From: Herbidospora mongoliensis
GTDB lineage: Bacteria > Actinomycetota > Actinomycetes > Streptosporangiales > Streptosporangiaceae
Assembly: GCF_001570545.1 (NCBI RefSeq)
Contig: NZ_BBXD01000019.1
Span: 124,001 to 188,000 of the forward strand
DNA length: 64,000 nt
Reading direction: 5' to 3'
Part shown: piece after piece, positions 53,802 to 62,988 of the stretch
Position numbering within the stretch: the first letter of the stretch is position 1
How the letters are laid out: each line of letters starts with the position of its first letter
Translations under genes and position numbers: made by a program
The notes under the pieces: model-generated
Databases searched by the model: none
Seen by the model: only the letters and a program-made list of their open reading frames with translations
What the model was told of the DNA's origin: nothing

Positions 53802-53886
53802 GTCAGCCACGGTTCACGGCCGCCTTGAAGCCCGCCGGCCGGGGCGTGCGGCCGGCCGGTCGGGCGTGAGTGTCAGCCACGGTTCA
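53802..53886 (-). repeat. 15-bp direct repeat duplicating the 3' end of the DUF692 gene
   Basis: GTCAGCCACGGTTCA occurs at 53802–53816 and 53872–53886, and the match extends to 21 of 23 bases. Each copy contains, on the minus strand, a stop codon overlapping a GTG (GTGGCTGA). This opens frames of 25 codons (53803–53880, ending AAVNRG like the AAMNRG end of the enzyme) and 23 codons (53739–53810, one Cys). Whether these mini-frames are translated is unknown. Confidence 0.7.
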
Positions 53887-54706
53887 TCGCCGCCCTGATC
53901 CGGTCGAGTTCCTCCGACAGGACGGCGTCGCTGGGGTAGTCGGCGTCCCACTCCAGCAGCACCCCCGGCGGCCGGTGCCGGGCGCAGAGCTCGGCCAGCA
54001 GGTCGAGCACCTCTTCCGGCGGGGAGGCCGTGTGGGTGTCGTGCCACACGTCGCCGTGGCCGTGGCCGCCGGCGACGTGGACGTACGCGACGTGTTCCAG
54101 CGGCAGCGCGTCGAGGGCCTTGACCGCGTCGAACCCCAGGTTGACCTGGTTGGTGTAGAGGTTGGCCACGTCGATCAGCAGCTTCACCCCGGTGCGTTCG
54201 ACCAGCTCGCCGAGGAACTGGGCCTCGGTCAGCTCGTCGCCGGGCCAGCCGAACAGGGCCGCGACGTTCTCCAGGGCCAGCGGCACCGGCAGGCAGTCGA
54301 GGGCGATGCGCACGTTCTCCACGATCACGCTGAGCGCGTCGCGGGTGCGCGGCACCGGCAGCAGGTGCCCGGCTTCGAGGTCTCCCGACCTGACGTACGC
54401 GAGATGTTCGCTGACCAGCGGCGACCCGAGGGCCTGGGCGGCCGCGGCCAGGTGGTCGAGCCGGGCCAGGTCGGGCCGTTCGGCGCCGCCGAGACCGAGC
54501 GCGACCCCGTGGGGGATCACCGGGATCCCCCGCTCACGCATCAGCCGCAGCGACTCGGGCACCCGCTCCGGGTTGACCTGCTCGGCGACGACCTCGGTGA
54601 ACTCGACCCCGGGCAGGTGCTCGACGGTCAGGTCGATCTCCGACCGCCAGCCGATCCCCACGCCCAGACGATCGGCCGGAGGATCAGCTGCCACCGCAGC
54701 CACCAC
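53873..54706 (-). CDS. DUF692 family multinuclear non-heme iron enzyme (MNIO)
   Basis: The 277-residue TIM-barrel protein carries the metal-binding pattern of the family in order: '[11 protein letters not shown]', 'SEHLAYV', '[12 protein letters not shown]', '[16 protein letters not shown]', '[11 protein letters not shown]', '[11 protein letters not shown]' and 'LLEWDADYP'. Characterised members (MbnB, TglH, bufferin enzymes) oxidatively modify cysteine or nearby residues in ribosomal peptides. The start is ambiguous among GTG codons 54709–54694; 54706 is used because GGAGG lies 5 bases upstream. The gene starts inside the coding end of the Gly/Cys tail of the preceding gene, so translation is coupled. 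That tail is its likely substrate. Confidence 0.9.
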   Translation of the reverse strand: MVAAVAADPPADRLGVGIGWRSEIDLTVEHLPGVEFTEVVAEQVNPERVPESLRLMRERGIPVIPHGVALGLGGAERPDLARLDHLAAAAQALGSPLVSEHLAYVRSGDLEAGHLLPVPRTRDALSVIVENVRIALDCLPVPLALENVAALFGWPGDELTEAQFLGELVERTGVKLLIDVANLYTNQVNLGFDAVKALDALPLEHVAYVHVAGGHGHGDVWHDTHTASPPEEVLDLLAELCARHRPPGVLLEWDADYPSDAVLSEELDRIRAAMNRG

Positions 54707-55661
54707 CACAGCCTCCGCCGCCGCAGCTCGACCCGCCGCCGGAGTCGCCGCCACCACCACCGGAGTCGCTGCCGCCACCGCCGCCGAAATCGCCGCCGCC
54801 GAAGTCGGAGCCGGAGCCCCATCCGGAGTCGGAGCCCACCGCGCCGCCGCAGGCGCCCGCGCCGCAGCCGCCGCCACCGCCATGCTGTATCTCGGCGTGG
54901 CCGGGCCCGGTGTAGATCGCCAGCCCGTAGAGGGCGATGGTGCTGTCGTTCCCGCCGTTGTGGGCGTAGGCGAGCTCACGGGTGCGCGGGTGGCGCGCCT
55001 GGGCCGCCCTGAGCGCGGCGTGCCCGGCCTGGGTCAGCACGCTGCGGTTCTCCTTGGCGTTGCCGGCCGCCGACGCCATCGCGATGATCCAGGTCAGCAG
55101 CGACAGGACGAGGGTCAGCACGTTCCAGACCACGAAGTCGAACCAGCCCAGCGCCATCGTCACGATGCTGACCGGCACGAGCAGCCCGGGGATCGCGATC
55201 AGCCAGCGCAGCCTGGTGTTGGCCCGCCGGGCGGAGTTGAGCGCCGAGTCGGCCACCACGAGGCCCTGGCCGCGCAGCCCGTAGTCGATGCCGGTGAGGG
55301 CCGGGCCCACGGCGACGGTCCGCCGGATGTCGGCCAGCGGACGGCCGTTGACCCCGGCGGCCAGGTCGAGTACCTCCTGCTCGACCCGCTCGGCGGGGGC
55401 GCCGGACATTCCCCGGACCGCCGTCACGGTGCCGTCGCGGGAGATGCGCACCCGCCCCTGGGAGACGAGCACGGCGACCGCGGTGTTCACGACCCGGCGC
55501 GGGCCGCCCGCCAGGAAGGCCAGGGAGTAGGGATCCAGCGAATGCTGAATGGGGTGCCCGCCGAACTTGACCCGGCGCTGTTCCTTCTTCACCCGTCGCG
55601 CCTGACGAGAGACCAGCACCGTCGCGAGGATCGCGGAGATGAAGAGCAAAAGGGAGCCCAT
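54684..55661 (-). CDS. TIGR04222-like membrane protein with Gly/Ser/Cys-rich C-terminal tail
   Basis: The ATG at 55661 has GGAGG at 5 bases. The 325-residue product has a membrane helix at the N-terminus, a soluble domain (about residues 30–150) and two helices near 155–200. The low-complexity tail of about 60 residues ends [15 protein letters not shown]. All five cysteines of the protein lie in this tail; none is in the folded part. From memory, the TIGR04222 family has this layout and occurs with DUF692 genes. I infer that the tail is modified by the MNIO enzyme encoded next and displayed at the membrane. Confidence 0.8.
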   Translation of the reverse strand: MGSLLLFISAILATVLVSRQARRVKKEQRRVKFGGHPIQHSLDPYSLAFLAGGPRRVVNTAVAVLVSQGRVRISRDGTVTAVRGMSGAPAERVEQEVLDLAAGVNGRPLADIRRTVAVGPALTGIDYGLRGQGLVVADSALNSARRANTRLRWLIAIPGLLVPVSIVTMALGWFDFVVWNVLTLVLSLLTWIIAMASAAGNAKENRSVLTQAGHAALRAAQARHPRTRELAYAHNGGNDSTIALYGLAIYTGPGHAEIQHGGGGGCGAGACGGAVGSDSGWGSGSDFGGGDFGGGGGSDSGGGGGDSGGGSSCGGGGCGGGCGGS

Positions 55662-55771
55662 GCCGCCTCCAGGGGAGACTCCAGAGTTTCGTCCGATTAG
55701 ACGATCCCACGGGCGTCCTGGTTCGCGCATCAGCCTAAATACGGGCGGCTTTCTCCACCTTCAGCACGAGA

Positions 55772-55801
55772 CGGCCCGCACCTCCGCCGAGGCGCGGGCC
55801 G
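55772..55801. terminator. Hairpin downstream of pckG
   Basis: CGGCCCGC (55772–55779) pairs with GCGGGCCG (55794–55801). It is placed to end the pckG transcript but lacks a T-tract; a weaker hairpin lies at about 55821–55840. Confidence 0.45.
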
Positions 55802-55854
55802 CCCGCGTGAAAGGGGGGAATCCCGACGCCGTTGGCGGGACTCCTGCTCGTGGG

Positions 55855-57648
<1,794 letters not shown>

Positions 57649-57870
57649 GAGGGCGGCTCCTTAATGTACGTCGGGGCCAATTCATCATCCGCGACGAATA
57701 CCCGGTAAATCCAATTGGCGTAGACCAGTACGTTTCTGCACTGTTAAACGCGCGATATTCGTCACCACAACCGCAGGTCAGCGAGCTGGGTGATGAGAGA
57801 AGCGTACCCATGACGAACCATTTCAAATTTGTGCCGACCACCCCTAACCCATCGTTGTCGTACTAAACAT

Positions 57871-57923
57871 TGGTATAGGCCAAAGTGAATGGTCCAGACC
57901 ATTCGGTGAATTGGTTCAGTCCA
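57871..57923 (-). promoter_or_regulatory. Three dre-like operators upstream of pckG
   Basis: TGGTATAGGCCA (57871–57882), TGGTCCAGACCA (57890–57901) and TGGTTCAGTCCA (57912–57923) share TGGTNNAGNCCA and match the DasR core TGGTCTAGACCA at 10, 11 and 9 of 12 positions. The middle one is part of the perfect 18-bp palindrome GAATGGTCCAGACCATTC. Starts are spaced 19 and 22 bp. The third overlaps the stop of the RHH-like gene. Confidence 0.6.
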
Positions 57924-58425
57924 CTCCGCCGGGGCCCTCGGCGCGCACCCGGTCGACGGCCTGGAGGGCATCTCGCAGGTCAGCGAGCCAGGTGTCGGTG
58001 TGGCGGCCAACCAGCCGGACGCACCACGCGAGGGCGTCGGAGCGGCTGCGGGCGACCCCCGCGGCGACGAGTGTGTCGAGCACCTGCCGCTCGCTCTGCC
58101 GCAGCCGGGTCATGACCGGAACGGAAAGTGTGGTGAACATCACGGTCTCGCCACCGATCTTCACGCCCCAGGCCACCTTGCGCCGGAACTTGTGCTCGGC
58201 CTGCCGGGCGATCTCGATGCGGCGCTCGCGGGTCTCCTCGCGGAACCGGTCGACGTAGCCGTCTTCGGCGGCGGCCCGCTCGGCGTCGGGCAGGCCCTCG
58301 GTGACGGTCAGCGGCGGCAGCGCGCCGACGACGGTGATCTCCTCGCGGTCGACGACGACCTCGGGGCGCTCGGTGAACCAGTTCTCGGGGAGGCGGTGGG
58401 CGAACCACTCGGCTTCTGCAGTCAT
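57916..58425 (-). CDS. Small protein with C-terminal ribbon-helix-helix-like domain
   Basis: The product has 169 residues. The N-terminal part is acidic and beta-rich ('FTERPEVVVDREEITVVGALP'-like, shown in part), and a charged helical middle follows ('REETRERRIEIARQAEHKFRRK' in part). The C-terminal 'SVPVMTRLRQSERQVLDTLVAAGVARSRSDALAWCVRLV' (in parts) matches a strand–helix–helix CopG-like pattern. The assignment is tentative. The ATG at 58425 has no ribosome site; a −10 TAATAT ends 7 bases before it, so the mRNA is likely leaderless. The 18-bp palindrome at 58424–58441 covers this promoter and could be its own operator. Confidence 0.65.
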   Translation of the reverse strand: MTAEAEWFAHRLPENWFTERPEVVVDREEITVVGALPPLTVTEGLPDAERAAAEDGYVDRFREETRERRIEIARQAEHKFRRKVAWGVKIGGETVMFTTLSVPVMTRLRQSERQVLDTLVAAGVARSRSDALAWCVRLVGRHTDTWLADLRDALQAVDRVRAEGPGGVD

Positions 58426-58441
58426 GTAATCAATATTACAT
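58424..58441 (-). promoter_or_regulatory. Palindrome covering the −10 and start codon of the RHH-like gene
   Basis: ATGTAATCAATATTACAT has perfect 7-bp arms (58424–58430, 58435–58441). On the minus strand it contains TAATAT and reaches into the ATG. A bound protein would block transcription directly, which suits autoregulation. Confidence 0.6.
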
Positions 58442-58465
58442 CGTTGCGTTCGACTCAGGTCGATA

Positions 58466-58500
58466 TTGACAGTCACAACTTTTTGAGAGCTACTATCAAA
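58466..58500 (+). promoter_or_regulatory. Promoter and TetR-type operator of the exporter gene
   Basis: TTGACA (58466–58471), 19 bp and TACTAT (58491–58496) form a promoter whose start point would fall near the ATG at 58503 (leaderless). An inverted repeat TTTGAGAG-CTA-CTATCAAA (58482–58500, one mismatch) overlaps the −10 and is a good candidate site for the TetR protein encoded downstream. Confidence 0.65.
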
Positions 58501-58502
58501 TT

Positions 58503-59978
58503 ATGGTGACTTCCAGATGGTGGGCGCTCTCAGCCCTCGTTCTCTCCGTCCTCGTGATCGGGCTCGACGCGACCGTGCTCAACGTCGCGCTGCCCACCCT
58601 CGCCGTCGACCTCGGCGCCACCACCGGCGATCTCCAGTGGATCGTCGACGCCTACCTCGTCGTGTTCGCCGCCCTGCTGCTGCCCGCCGGGGTCTTCGGC
58701 GACCGGCTCGGCCGCAAGAAACTGCTGCTCGCGGGCCTGGCGGCGTTCGGCGTCGCGTCGGCGATCGCGATGCTGGCCGACTCGGTCGGCTGGCTGATCG
58801 CCGGGCGGGCGCTCATGGGCGCCGGGGCCGCGCTGATCATGCCGCTGTCCACGTCGATCCTGCCGACGATCTTCCCGCCCGCCGAACGGGCCAGGGCCAT
58901 CGCCGTCTGGACCGGCGGCATGGCCGTGGGCCTGCCGCTCGGCCCGATCGTCGGCGGCTACCTGCTCGACCACTTCTGGTGGGGCTCGATCTTCCTGATA
59001 AACCTGCCCGCGGTGGCGATCGCGCTGGTCGCGGTGGTGTTCCTGGTGCCCGAGTCACGCGACGCCACCGCCCGCAGGACCGACGTGCCCGGCACGCTGC
59101 TGTCGGTCGCCGGCCTCGCCGCACTCGTCTACGGCGTCATCGAAGCGCCGACCAGGGGCTGGAGCTCACCGATGGTGCTCGGCACCATCGCCGCCGGGCT
59201 CCTGCTCCTCTTCTTGTTCGTACGAGTAGAGGCCCGCGCCAAGGCCCCGATGATGGACCTGGGGCTGTTCCGCGACCGCACCTTCGTCTGGGGCGCCTTC
59301 GGCGCGACCGTGGTCTCTCTCGGCATGATGGGCGTGCTGTTCGTCGCGCCGCTCTACCTCCAGGCGGTGCAGGGGTTCGACGCCATGGGCACCGGCCTGC
59401 GCATCGTGCCCATGGTCGCCGGGCTGATGGCCGGCGGCCTGATCGGCGAACGCCTGATCAAGCGCCTCAGCCTGCGGGTCATCATGGGCGCGGGCCTGTC
59501 CCTGCTGGCGCTGGGCCTGATGGCCGGGGCGGTGCTGCCGGGCGACTATCCGTACACGGCGACCTGGCTCGTCATCACCGGCGCAGGAGTGGGCCTGACG
59601 ATGGTCCCAGCCATGGACGGCCTGCTCGCGCTGCTGCCGCCCGAGCGTACCGGCATGGGCAGCGGCGTCCTCCAGGCCCTGCGCCAGACCGGCGGCGCCT
59701 TCGGTGTGGCGGGGCTGGGCAGCATTCTCTCCTCTGTGTACGCCCATGCGCTCCCGGCCACCGCCCCCGCCGCCGTGCGCGACTCGGTGGCGACGGCGGT
59801 CCGCGTCCCGGAGTGGGCCGGGGCCGGGCGCGCGGCCTTCGGCGACGCCATGGACGCGGTGCTGTGGACCTGCGGCGGCCTGATGGCCCTCGCCGCGCTG
59901 CTGATCGTCACCTTCATGCGTTCCGCCACAGCTGAACCGGCGGGAGAATCGACCCATGAACTCGCCGGGACTGCGTGA
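58503..59978 (+). CDS. DHA2 family MFS drug exporter (EmrB/QacA type)
   Basis: The 491-residue, 14-helix transporter has 'GLDATVLNVALPTLAVDLGAT' (split here: GLDATVLNVALP), 'LQWIVDAYLVVFAALLLPAG' and motif A 'GVFGDRLGRKKLLL'. The motif C region is 'GGMAVGLPLGPIVGGYLLDHFWW' (in part). It is expected to extrude toxic compounds with proton exchange. No ribosome site precedes the ATG. The end overlaps the TetR gene by 23 bp, forming an exporter–repressor operon. Confidence 0.94.
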   Translation: MVTSRWWALSALVLSVLVIGLDATVLNVALPTLAVDLGATTGDLQWIVDAYLVVFAALLLPAGVFGDRLGRKKLLLAGLAAFGVASAIAMLADSVGWLIAGRALMGAGAALIMPLSTSILPTIFPPAERARAIAVWTGGMAVGLPLGPIVGGYLLDHFWWGSIFLINLPAVAIALVAVVFLVPESRDATARRTDVPGTLLSVAGLAALVYGVIEAPTRGWSSPMVLGTIAAGLLLLFLFVRVEARAKAPMMDLGLFRDRTFVWGAFGATVVSLGMMGVLFVAPLYLQAVQGFDAMGTGLRIVPMVAGLMAGGLIGERLIKRLSLRVIMGAGLSLLALGLMAGAVLPGDYPYTATWLVITGAGVGLTMVPAMDGLLALLPPERTGMGSGVLQALRQTGGAFGVAGLGSILSSVYAHALPATAPAAVRDSVATAVRVPEWAGAGRAAFGDAMDAVLWTCGGLMALAALLIVTFMRSATAEPAGESTHELAGTA

Positions 59979-60567
59979 ACGCAAAAAGGAGAAGACTCGG
60001 CGGACGATCCAGGAACACGCCCTGCGGTTGTTCGCCGAGCAGGGCTACGAGGCGACCACGATCGAGCAGATCGCCGACGCCGCCGAGGTCTCGCCCAGCA
60101 CCCTGTTCCGCTACTTCCCCACCAAGGAAGACATCGTCATCCAAGACGACTACGACCCGCTGCTGTTCGACCGGCTGGCCGCCCAGCCGCCGGAGGTGCC
60201 CCCCGTCAGGGCCCTGCGCAACGCCTTCGGCGAGGCCATGCGGGGCATCCCCGACAACGAACTCGGCCAGATCAGGGCCCGATCCCGCCTCCAGATGAGC
60301 ATCCCGGCCATCCGCGCCCGGATCTTCCAGAACATGCTCGACACGATGGACCTGCTCGCCGAGGGCATCGCCCGGCGCACCGGCGCCGACCCCGGCTCGT
60401 TCCAGGTGCGCGTCCTCATCGGCGCCGTCATGGGCACGATCATCCCGGTGCTGCAGACCTGGGCGACGTCCGAGGAGGACCTGGGCTTCGCCGAGATGAT
60501 CGACGAGGCGTTCGCGCTGCTGGAGGCGGGGCTGCCTATCGAACCCGCGCCGCGACCTGAGGGCTGA
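59956..60567 (+). CDS. TetR family repressor of the exporter
   Basis: The 203-residue regulator has an N-terminal HTH ('ALRLFAEQGYEATTIEQIADAAEVSPSTLFRYFPTKEDIV' in parts) and a C-terminal ligand domain of the kind found in regulators for lipophilic drugs. It starts inside the end of the exporter gene after a GGGAGA site. The inverted repeat at 58482–58500 is its likely operator. The end overlaps the convergent NlpC/P60 gene by 32 bp. Confidence 0.93.
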   Translation: MNSPGLRERKKEKTRRTIQEHALRLFAEQGYEATTIEQIADAAEVSPSTLFRYFPTKEDIVIQDDYDPLLFDRLAAQPPEVPPVRALRNAFGEAMRGIPDNELGQIRARSRLQMSIPAIRARIFQNMLDTMDLLAEGIARRTGADPGSFQVRVLIGAVMGTIIPVLQTWATSEEDLGFAEMIDEAFALLEAGLPIEPAPRPEG

Positions 60568-61789
60568 CCCGCACGACTCCGGCGAGGTTGCGCATGTTGA
60601 TCGGCACGATCTTCACGACGTCGCCGGTACGCGGCGAGTGGAGCATCTTGCCGTCGCCCCAATAGATGGCCACGTGGGAGATGTAACCCGGGTTGGTCGG
60701 GTCGCTGCGCCAGAACAGCAGGTCGCCCGGCTGGGCCTGGGCGAGCGAGACCTGCGGGCCGGTCGCCCACTGCTGGTTGGTCACCCGCGGCATCTTGATG
60801 CCGGCCTGGGCGAATGCCCACTGCACCAGGCCGGAGCAGTCGAACGTGTTGGGGCCTTCGGCGCCCCATACATAGGGACTGCCGAGCTTCGAGGCCGCCG
60901 CCTGCAGCGCGGTCTGGGTCTGCGGGCTCGTCATGAGCGCCGACGCCGGCCACTGCACGACCTGCTGCGGCCGGGCGATGCCGCGCTGCCGCGGCGGCGC
61001 GATCACGACCGGGTTGATGGTGGCGATCTGACTGCCCGGCAGCACCTTCAGCAGCGCCTTGCGCAGCTTGGCCGAGTCGACGCTGGGCGCGCTCACCACC
61101 ATGGCGTTGCCGTGGGGCAGGCCGAGCCTGGTCGCGGTGTCGTGGGAGACCACGGCGTGGATCGACCCCATGCCGACCGTCGCGTAGGCGCCCACCCGCA
61201 GCTCCGCCCCGGGGCTGCGGACGTCGTCGCCGAGCTTGAGGCCGCCCTCCTGGCCGAGTTCGTAGGAGACCACGACGTCGCCGGCGGCCACGTTGGTCCA
61301 CAGCTCGTCGGAGGCGGCGGTGGTCTTCGGGGTGAACTTCCGGAACGTCGAGGGGTCGACGCCCATCGTCGGCACCCGCCAGCCGCCCAGGTTCACGTCG
61401 GCCGCGTCGGCGATCTCGACGCTCCGCACGCCCTTCTGGCCGCGGACCTTGCCGACCTGGCCGGGGGTGAGCGTCTTGGGGGCGACGACGAAGAGGTGGG
61501 GGCGGGACAGCTTGCCCAGCGGCGCGACCGCGTTGGTGGGAAGTTGCCCACTGGCCGCGACGTAGTCACCGGCGACAGGCGGGATTCGGACGTCGAGGGC
61601 GGCCCGTTCCTGCACCACGTCGAGCCCGGCCAGCACGAGTAAATCGGTGATCAGCACCACCGCGAGCGCGACGCCGATGACCGGGATCGCCCTCCTGGCG
61701 AACTGAGGGCGGCGGAGGCGGGGCCGGAAGGCGAGATCCTGGCGGGCCTCCTTGAGGAGGTGTCCGACCCGCAGTCGCCCGTCGGGCAC
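60536..61789 (-). CDS. NlpC/P60 endopeptidase fused to a MacB-like ectodomain
   Basis: The 417-residue product uses a GTG with GGAGGGAG upstream. It has a short basic cytoplasmic N-terminus and one membrane helix (about residues 33–55). An extracellular region (about 60–255) has the pattern of MacB/FtsX-type permease periplasmic domains ('GVRSVEIADAADVNLGGW', 'NVAAGDVVVSYELGQEGGLKLGDDV' in part). An NlpC/P60 domain follows with Cys in 'NTFDCSGLVQWAF' and His in 'YISHVAIYWGDG'. It likely cleaves peptidoglycan stem peptides; the ectodomain may regulate it. The MacB-like call is by pattern only. Confidence 0.85.
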   Translation of the reverse strand: MPDGRLRVGHLLKEARQDLAFRPRLRRPQFARRAIPVIGVALAVVLITDLLVLAGLDVVQERAALDVRIPPVAGDYVAASGQLPTNAVAPLGKLSRPHLFVVAPKTLTPGQVGKVRGQKGVRSVEIADAADVNLGGWRVPTMGVDPSTFRKFTPKTTAASDELWTNVAAGDVVVSYELGQEGGLKLGDDVRSPGAELRVGAYATVGMGSIHAVVSHDTATRLGLPHGNAMVVSAPSVDSAKLRKALLKVLPGSQIATINPVVIAPPRQRGIARPQQVVQWPASALMTSPQTQTALQAAASKLGSPYVWGAEGPNTFDCSGLVQWAFAQAGIKMPRVTNQQWATGPQVSLAQAQPGDLLFWRSDPTNPGYISHVAIYWGDGKMLHSPRTGDVVKIVPINMRNLAGVVRVSPQVAARVR

Positions 61790-61862
61790 GCCACCACTCC
61801 CTCCGCAGACTCATTGGGCTGTCCCGTTCCACGAGATTGCCCAATGAGATCCGAGAAGTCAA

Positions 61863-61893
61863 AATCCGCCGGAGCGCGCTTCTCCGGCGGATT
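61863..61893 (-). terminator. Intrinsic terminator of greA
   Basis: A perfect 12-bp stem (61863–61874 with 61882–61893) and a 7-nt loop are followed on the minus strand by TTTTGACTT. It lies 20 bp after the greA stop. Confidence 0.88.
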
Positions 61894-61912
61894 CGAATAT
61901 CCGTGGGTCGGT

Positions 61913-62413
61913 CTAGCTCCCGATGTAGGGAACGGCCTCCAGCACCTCGACGGTGATCGAGCGGCCGTTGGGCATCGAGTACTTCGCCTTCTCCCCGATC
62001 TTCTTGCCGTTGATCGCAGCCCCCAGCGGCGACTTCGGCGAGTAGACGTCGATCGGCGAACCGCTCTCCTCGCGCGAGGCGAGCAGGAAGGTGACCTCTT
62101 CGTCGTCACCCTCGAACCGGATGGTCACGGTCATGCCGGGGCCGACCACGCCTTCGGTGCGGGGCGCCTCGCCCACTCTCGCGGAGTCGAGGATCGAATG
62201 GAGGTGGAAGATCCTGGCCTCCATCTTGCCCTGCTCGTCTTTGGCGGCGTGGTAGCCGCCGTTCTCCTTCAGGTCGCCCTCTTCGCGGGCGGCCTCGATC
62301 TTCTTCGCGATCTCGATCCGACCCGGGCCAGAAAGGCGGTCGTGCTCCTCTTTGAGGCGGTCGTACGCCTCCTGCGTCAGCCAGGTGACGTTTTCGTTGT
62401 GGGAGACGGCCAC
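61913..62413 (-). CDS. greA: Transcription elongation factor GreA
   Basis: The 166-residue protein has an N-terminal coiled coil with the acidic tip 'AAREEGDLKENGGYHAAKDEQG' (in part; catalytic D/E pair) and a C-terminal FKBP-like domain ('YSPKSPLGAAINGKKIGEKAKY'-like, shown in part). It rescues backtracked RNA polymerase by stimulating transcript cleavage. The GTG at 62413 follows AAGGAG. It lies next to DUF4307 and mca, an arrangement common in actinomycetes. Confidence 0.96.
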   Translation of the reverse strand: MAVSHNENVTWLTQEAYDRLKEEHDRLSGPGRIEIAKKIEAAREEGDLKENGGYHAAKDEQGKMEARIFHLHSILDSARVGEAPRTEGVVGPGMTVTIRFEGDDEEVTFLLASREESGSPIDVYSPKSPLGAAINGKKIGEKAKYSMPNGRSITVEVLEAVPYIGS

Positions 62414-62441
62414 GCGGGTTCTCCTTGCTTCCCTAGGTGAA

Positions 62442-62470
62442 TCGAAGGGCTAACAAGTTAACGCCTTCGA
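62442..62470 (-). promoter_or_regulatory. Hairpin in the greA leader
   Basis: TCGAAGG (62442–62448) pairs with CCTTCGA (62464–62470), and the loop contains a further partial repeat (CTAAC/GTTAA). It lies 29–57 bases before the greA start, within the 79-bp gap after the DUF4307 gene. It could be a weak terminator or a leader structure; no T-tract follows. Confidence 0.45.
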
Positions 62471-62492
62471 ACGCTTCCCCAAAGATTCCAGT

Positions 62493-62906
62493 CTATACGA
62501 GGGAGCAGCCCTGAACGTCTACGCTTGTGGCTTGCGCGCTGATCCTCACCTGTTCGGTGAGGGCGACGTCACCACTGCCCGGGGGAATGGTGATCTCCCG
62601 GGTCCCGACCTCGACGTGGTGGACGTCGACGGCCCGCAGGCGGCACGTCGCCGCGCGGTCGCCGGGCTTGTTCACCACGAAGGTGACCTCGGCGGTGTCG
62701 GGGCGGCTGGTGTCGAAGGTTACGACGGTCGCCCGCACATCGGGGTTACCCCGGGCCGACAGGATCACATAACCCCACCCGCCGGCCACGATCGCCACGA
62801 CGACGGCCATGATCACGTACACGAGGAACCGGCTTTTGCCCAGGGGCGGCTTGGGCGGGAACTCGTCGGGGGTGCCCAGGATGGGTCGAGGAGCTGGTGA
62901 CGACAT
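62493..62906 (-). CDS. DUF4307 family membrane protein
   Basis: The ATG at 62906 starts a 137-residue product. It has a Pro-rich cytoplasmic end, one membrane helix (about residues 27–50) and an extracellular beta domain. The domain shows 'VVTFDTSRPDTAEVTFVVNKP' (in part), one conserved Cys in 'AATCRLRA', and a C-terminal 'VQGCSLV' whose Cys could pair with it. The family is specific to actinobacteria, lies beside mca and greA, and has no known function. It is divergent from mca with an 82-bp gap. Confidence 0.9.
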   Translation of the reverse strand: MSSPAPRPILGTPDEFPPKPPLGKSRFLVYVIMAVVVAIVAGGWGYVILSARGNPDVRATVVTFDTSRPDTAEVTFVVNKPGDRAATCRLRAVDVHHVEVGTREITIPPGSGDVALTEQVRISAQATSVDVQGCSLV

Positions 62907-62988
62907 GAAAGGAATCTCCCTGCGCTTCCCCGGCGTTGTCCGAGACAATTCTCTTCAACGCTATTGGATCCACGTGACAAGGAGAGCC

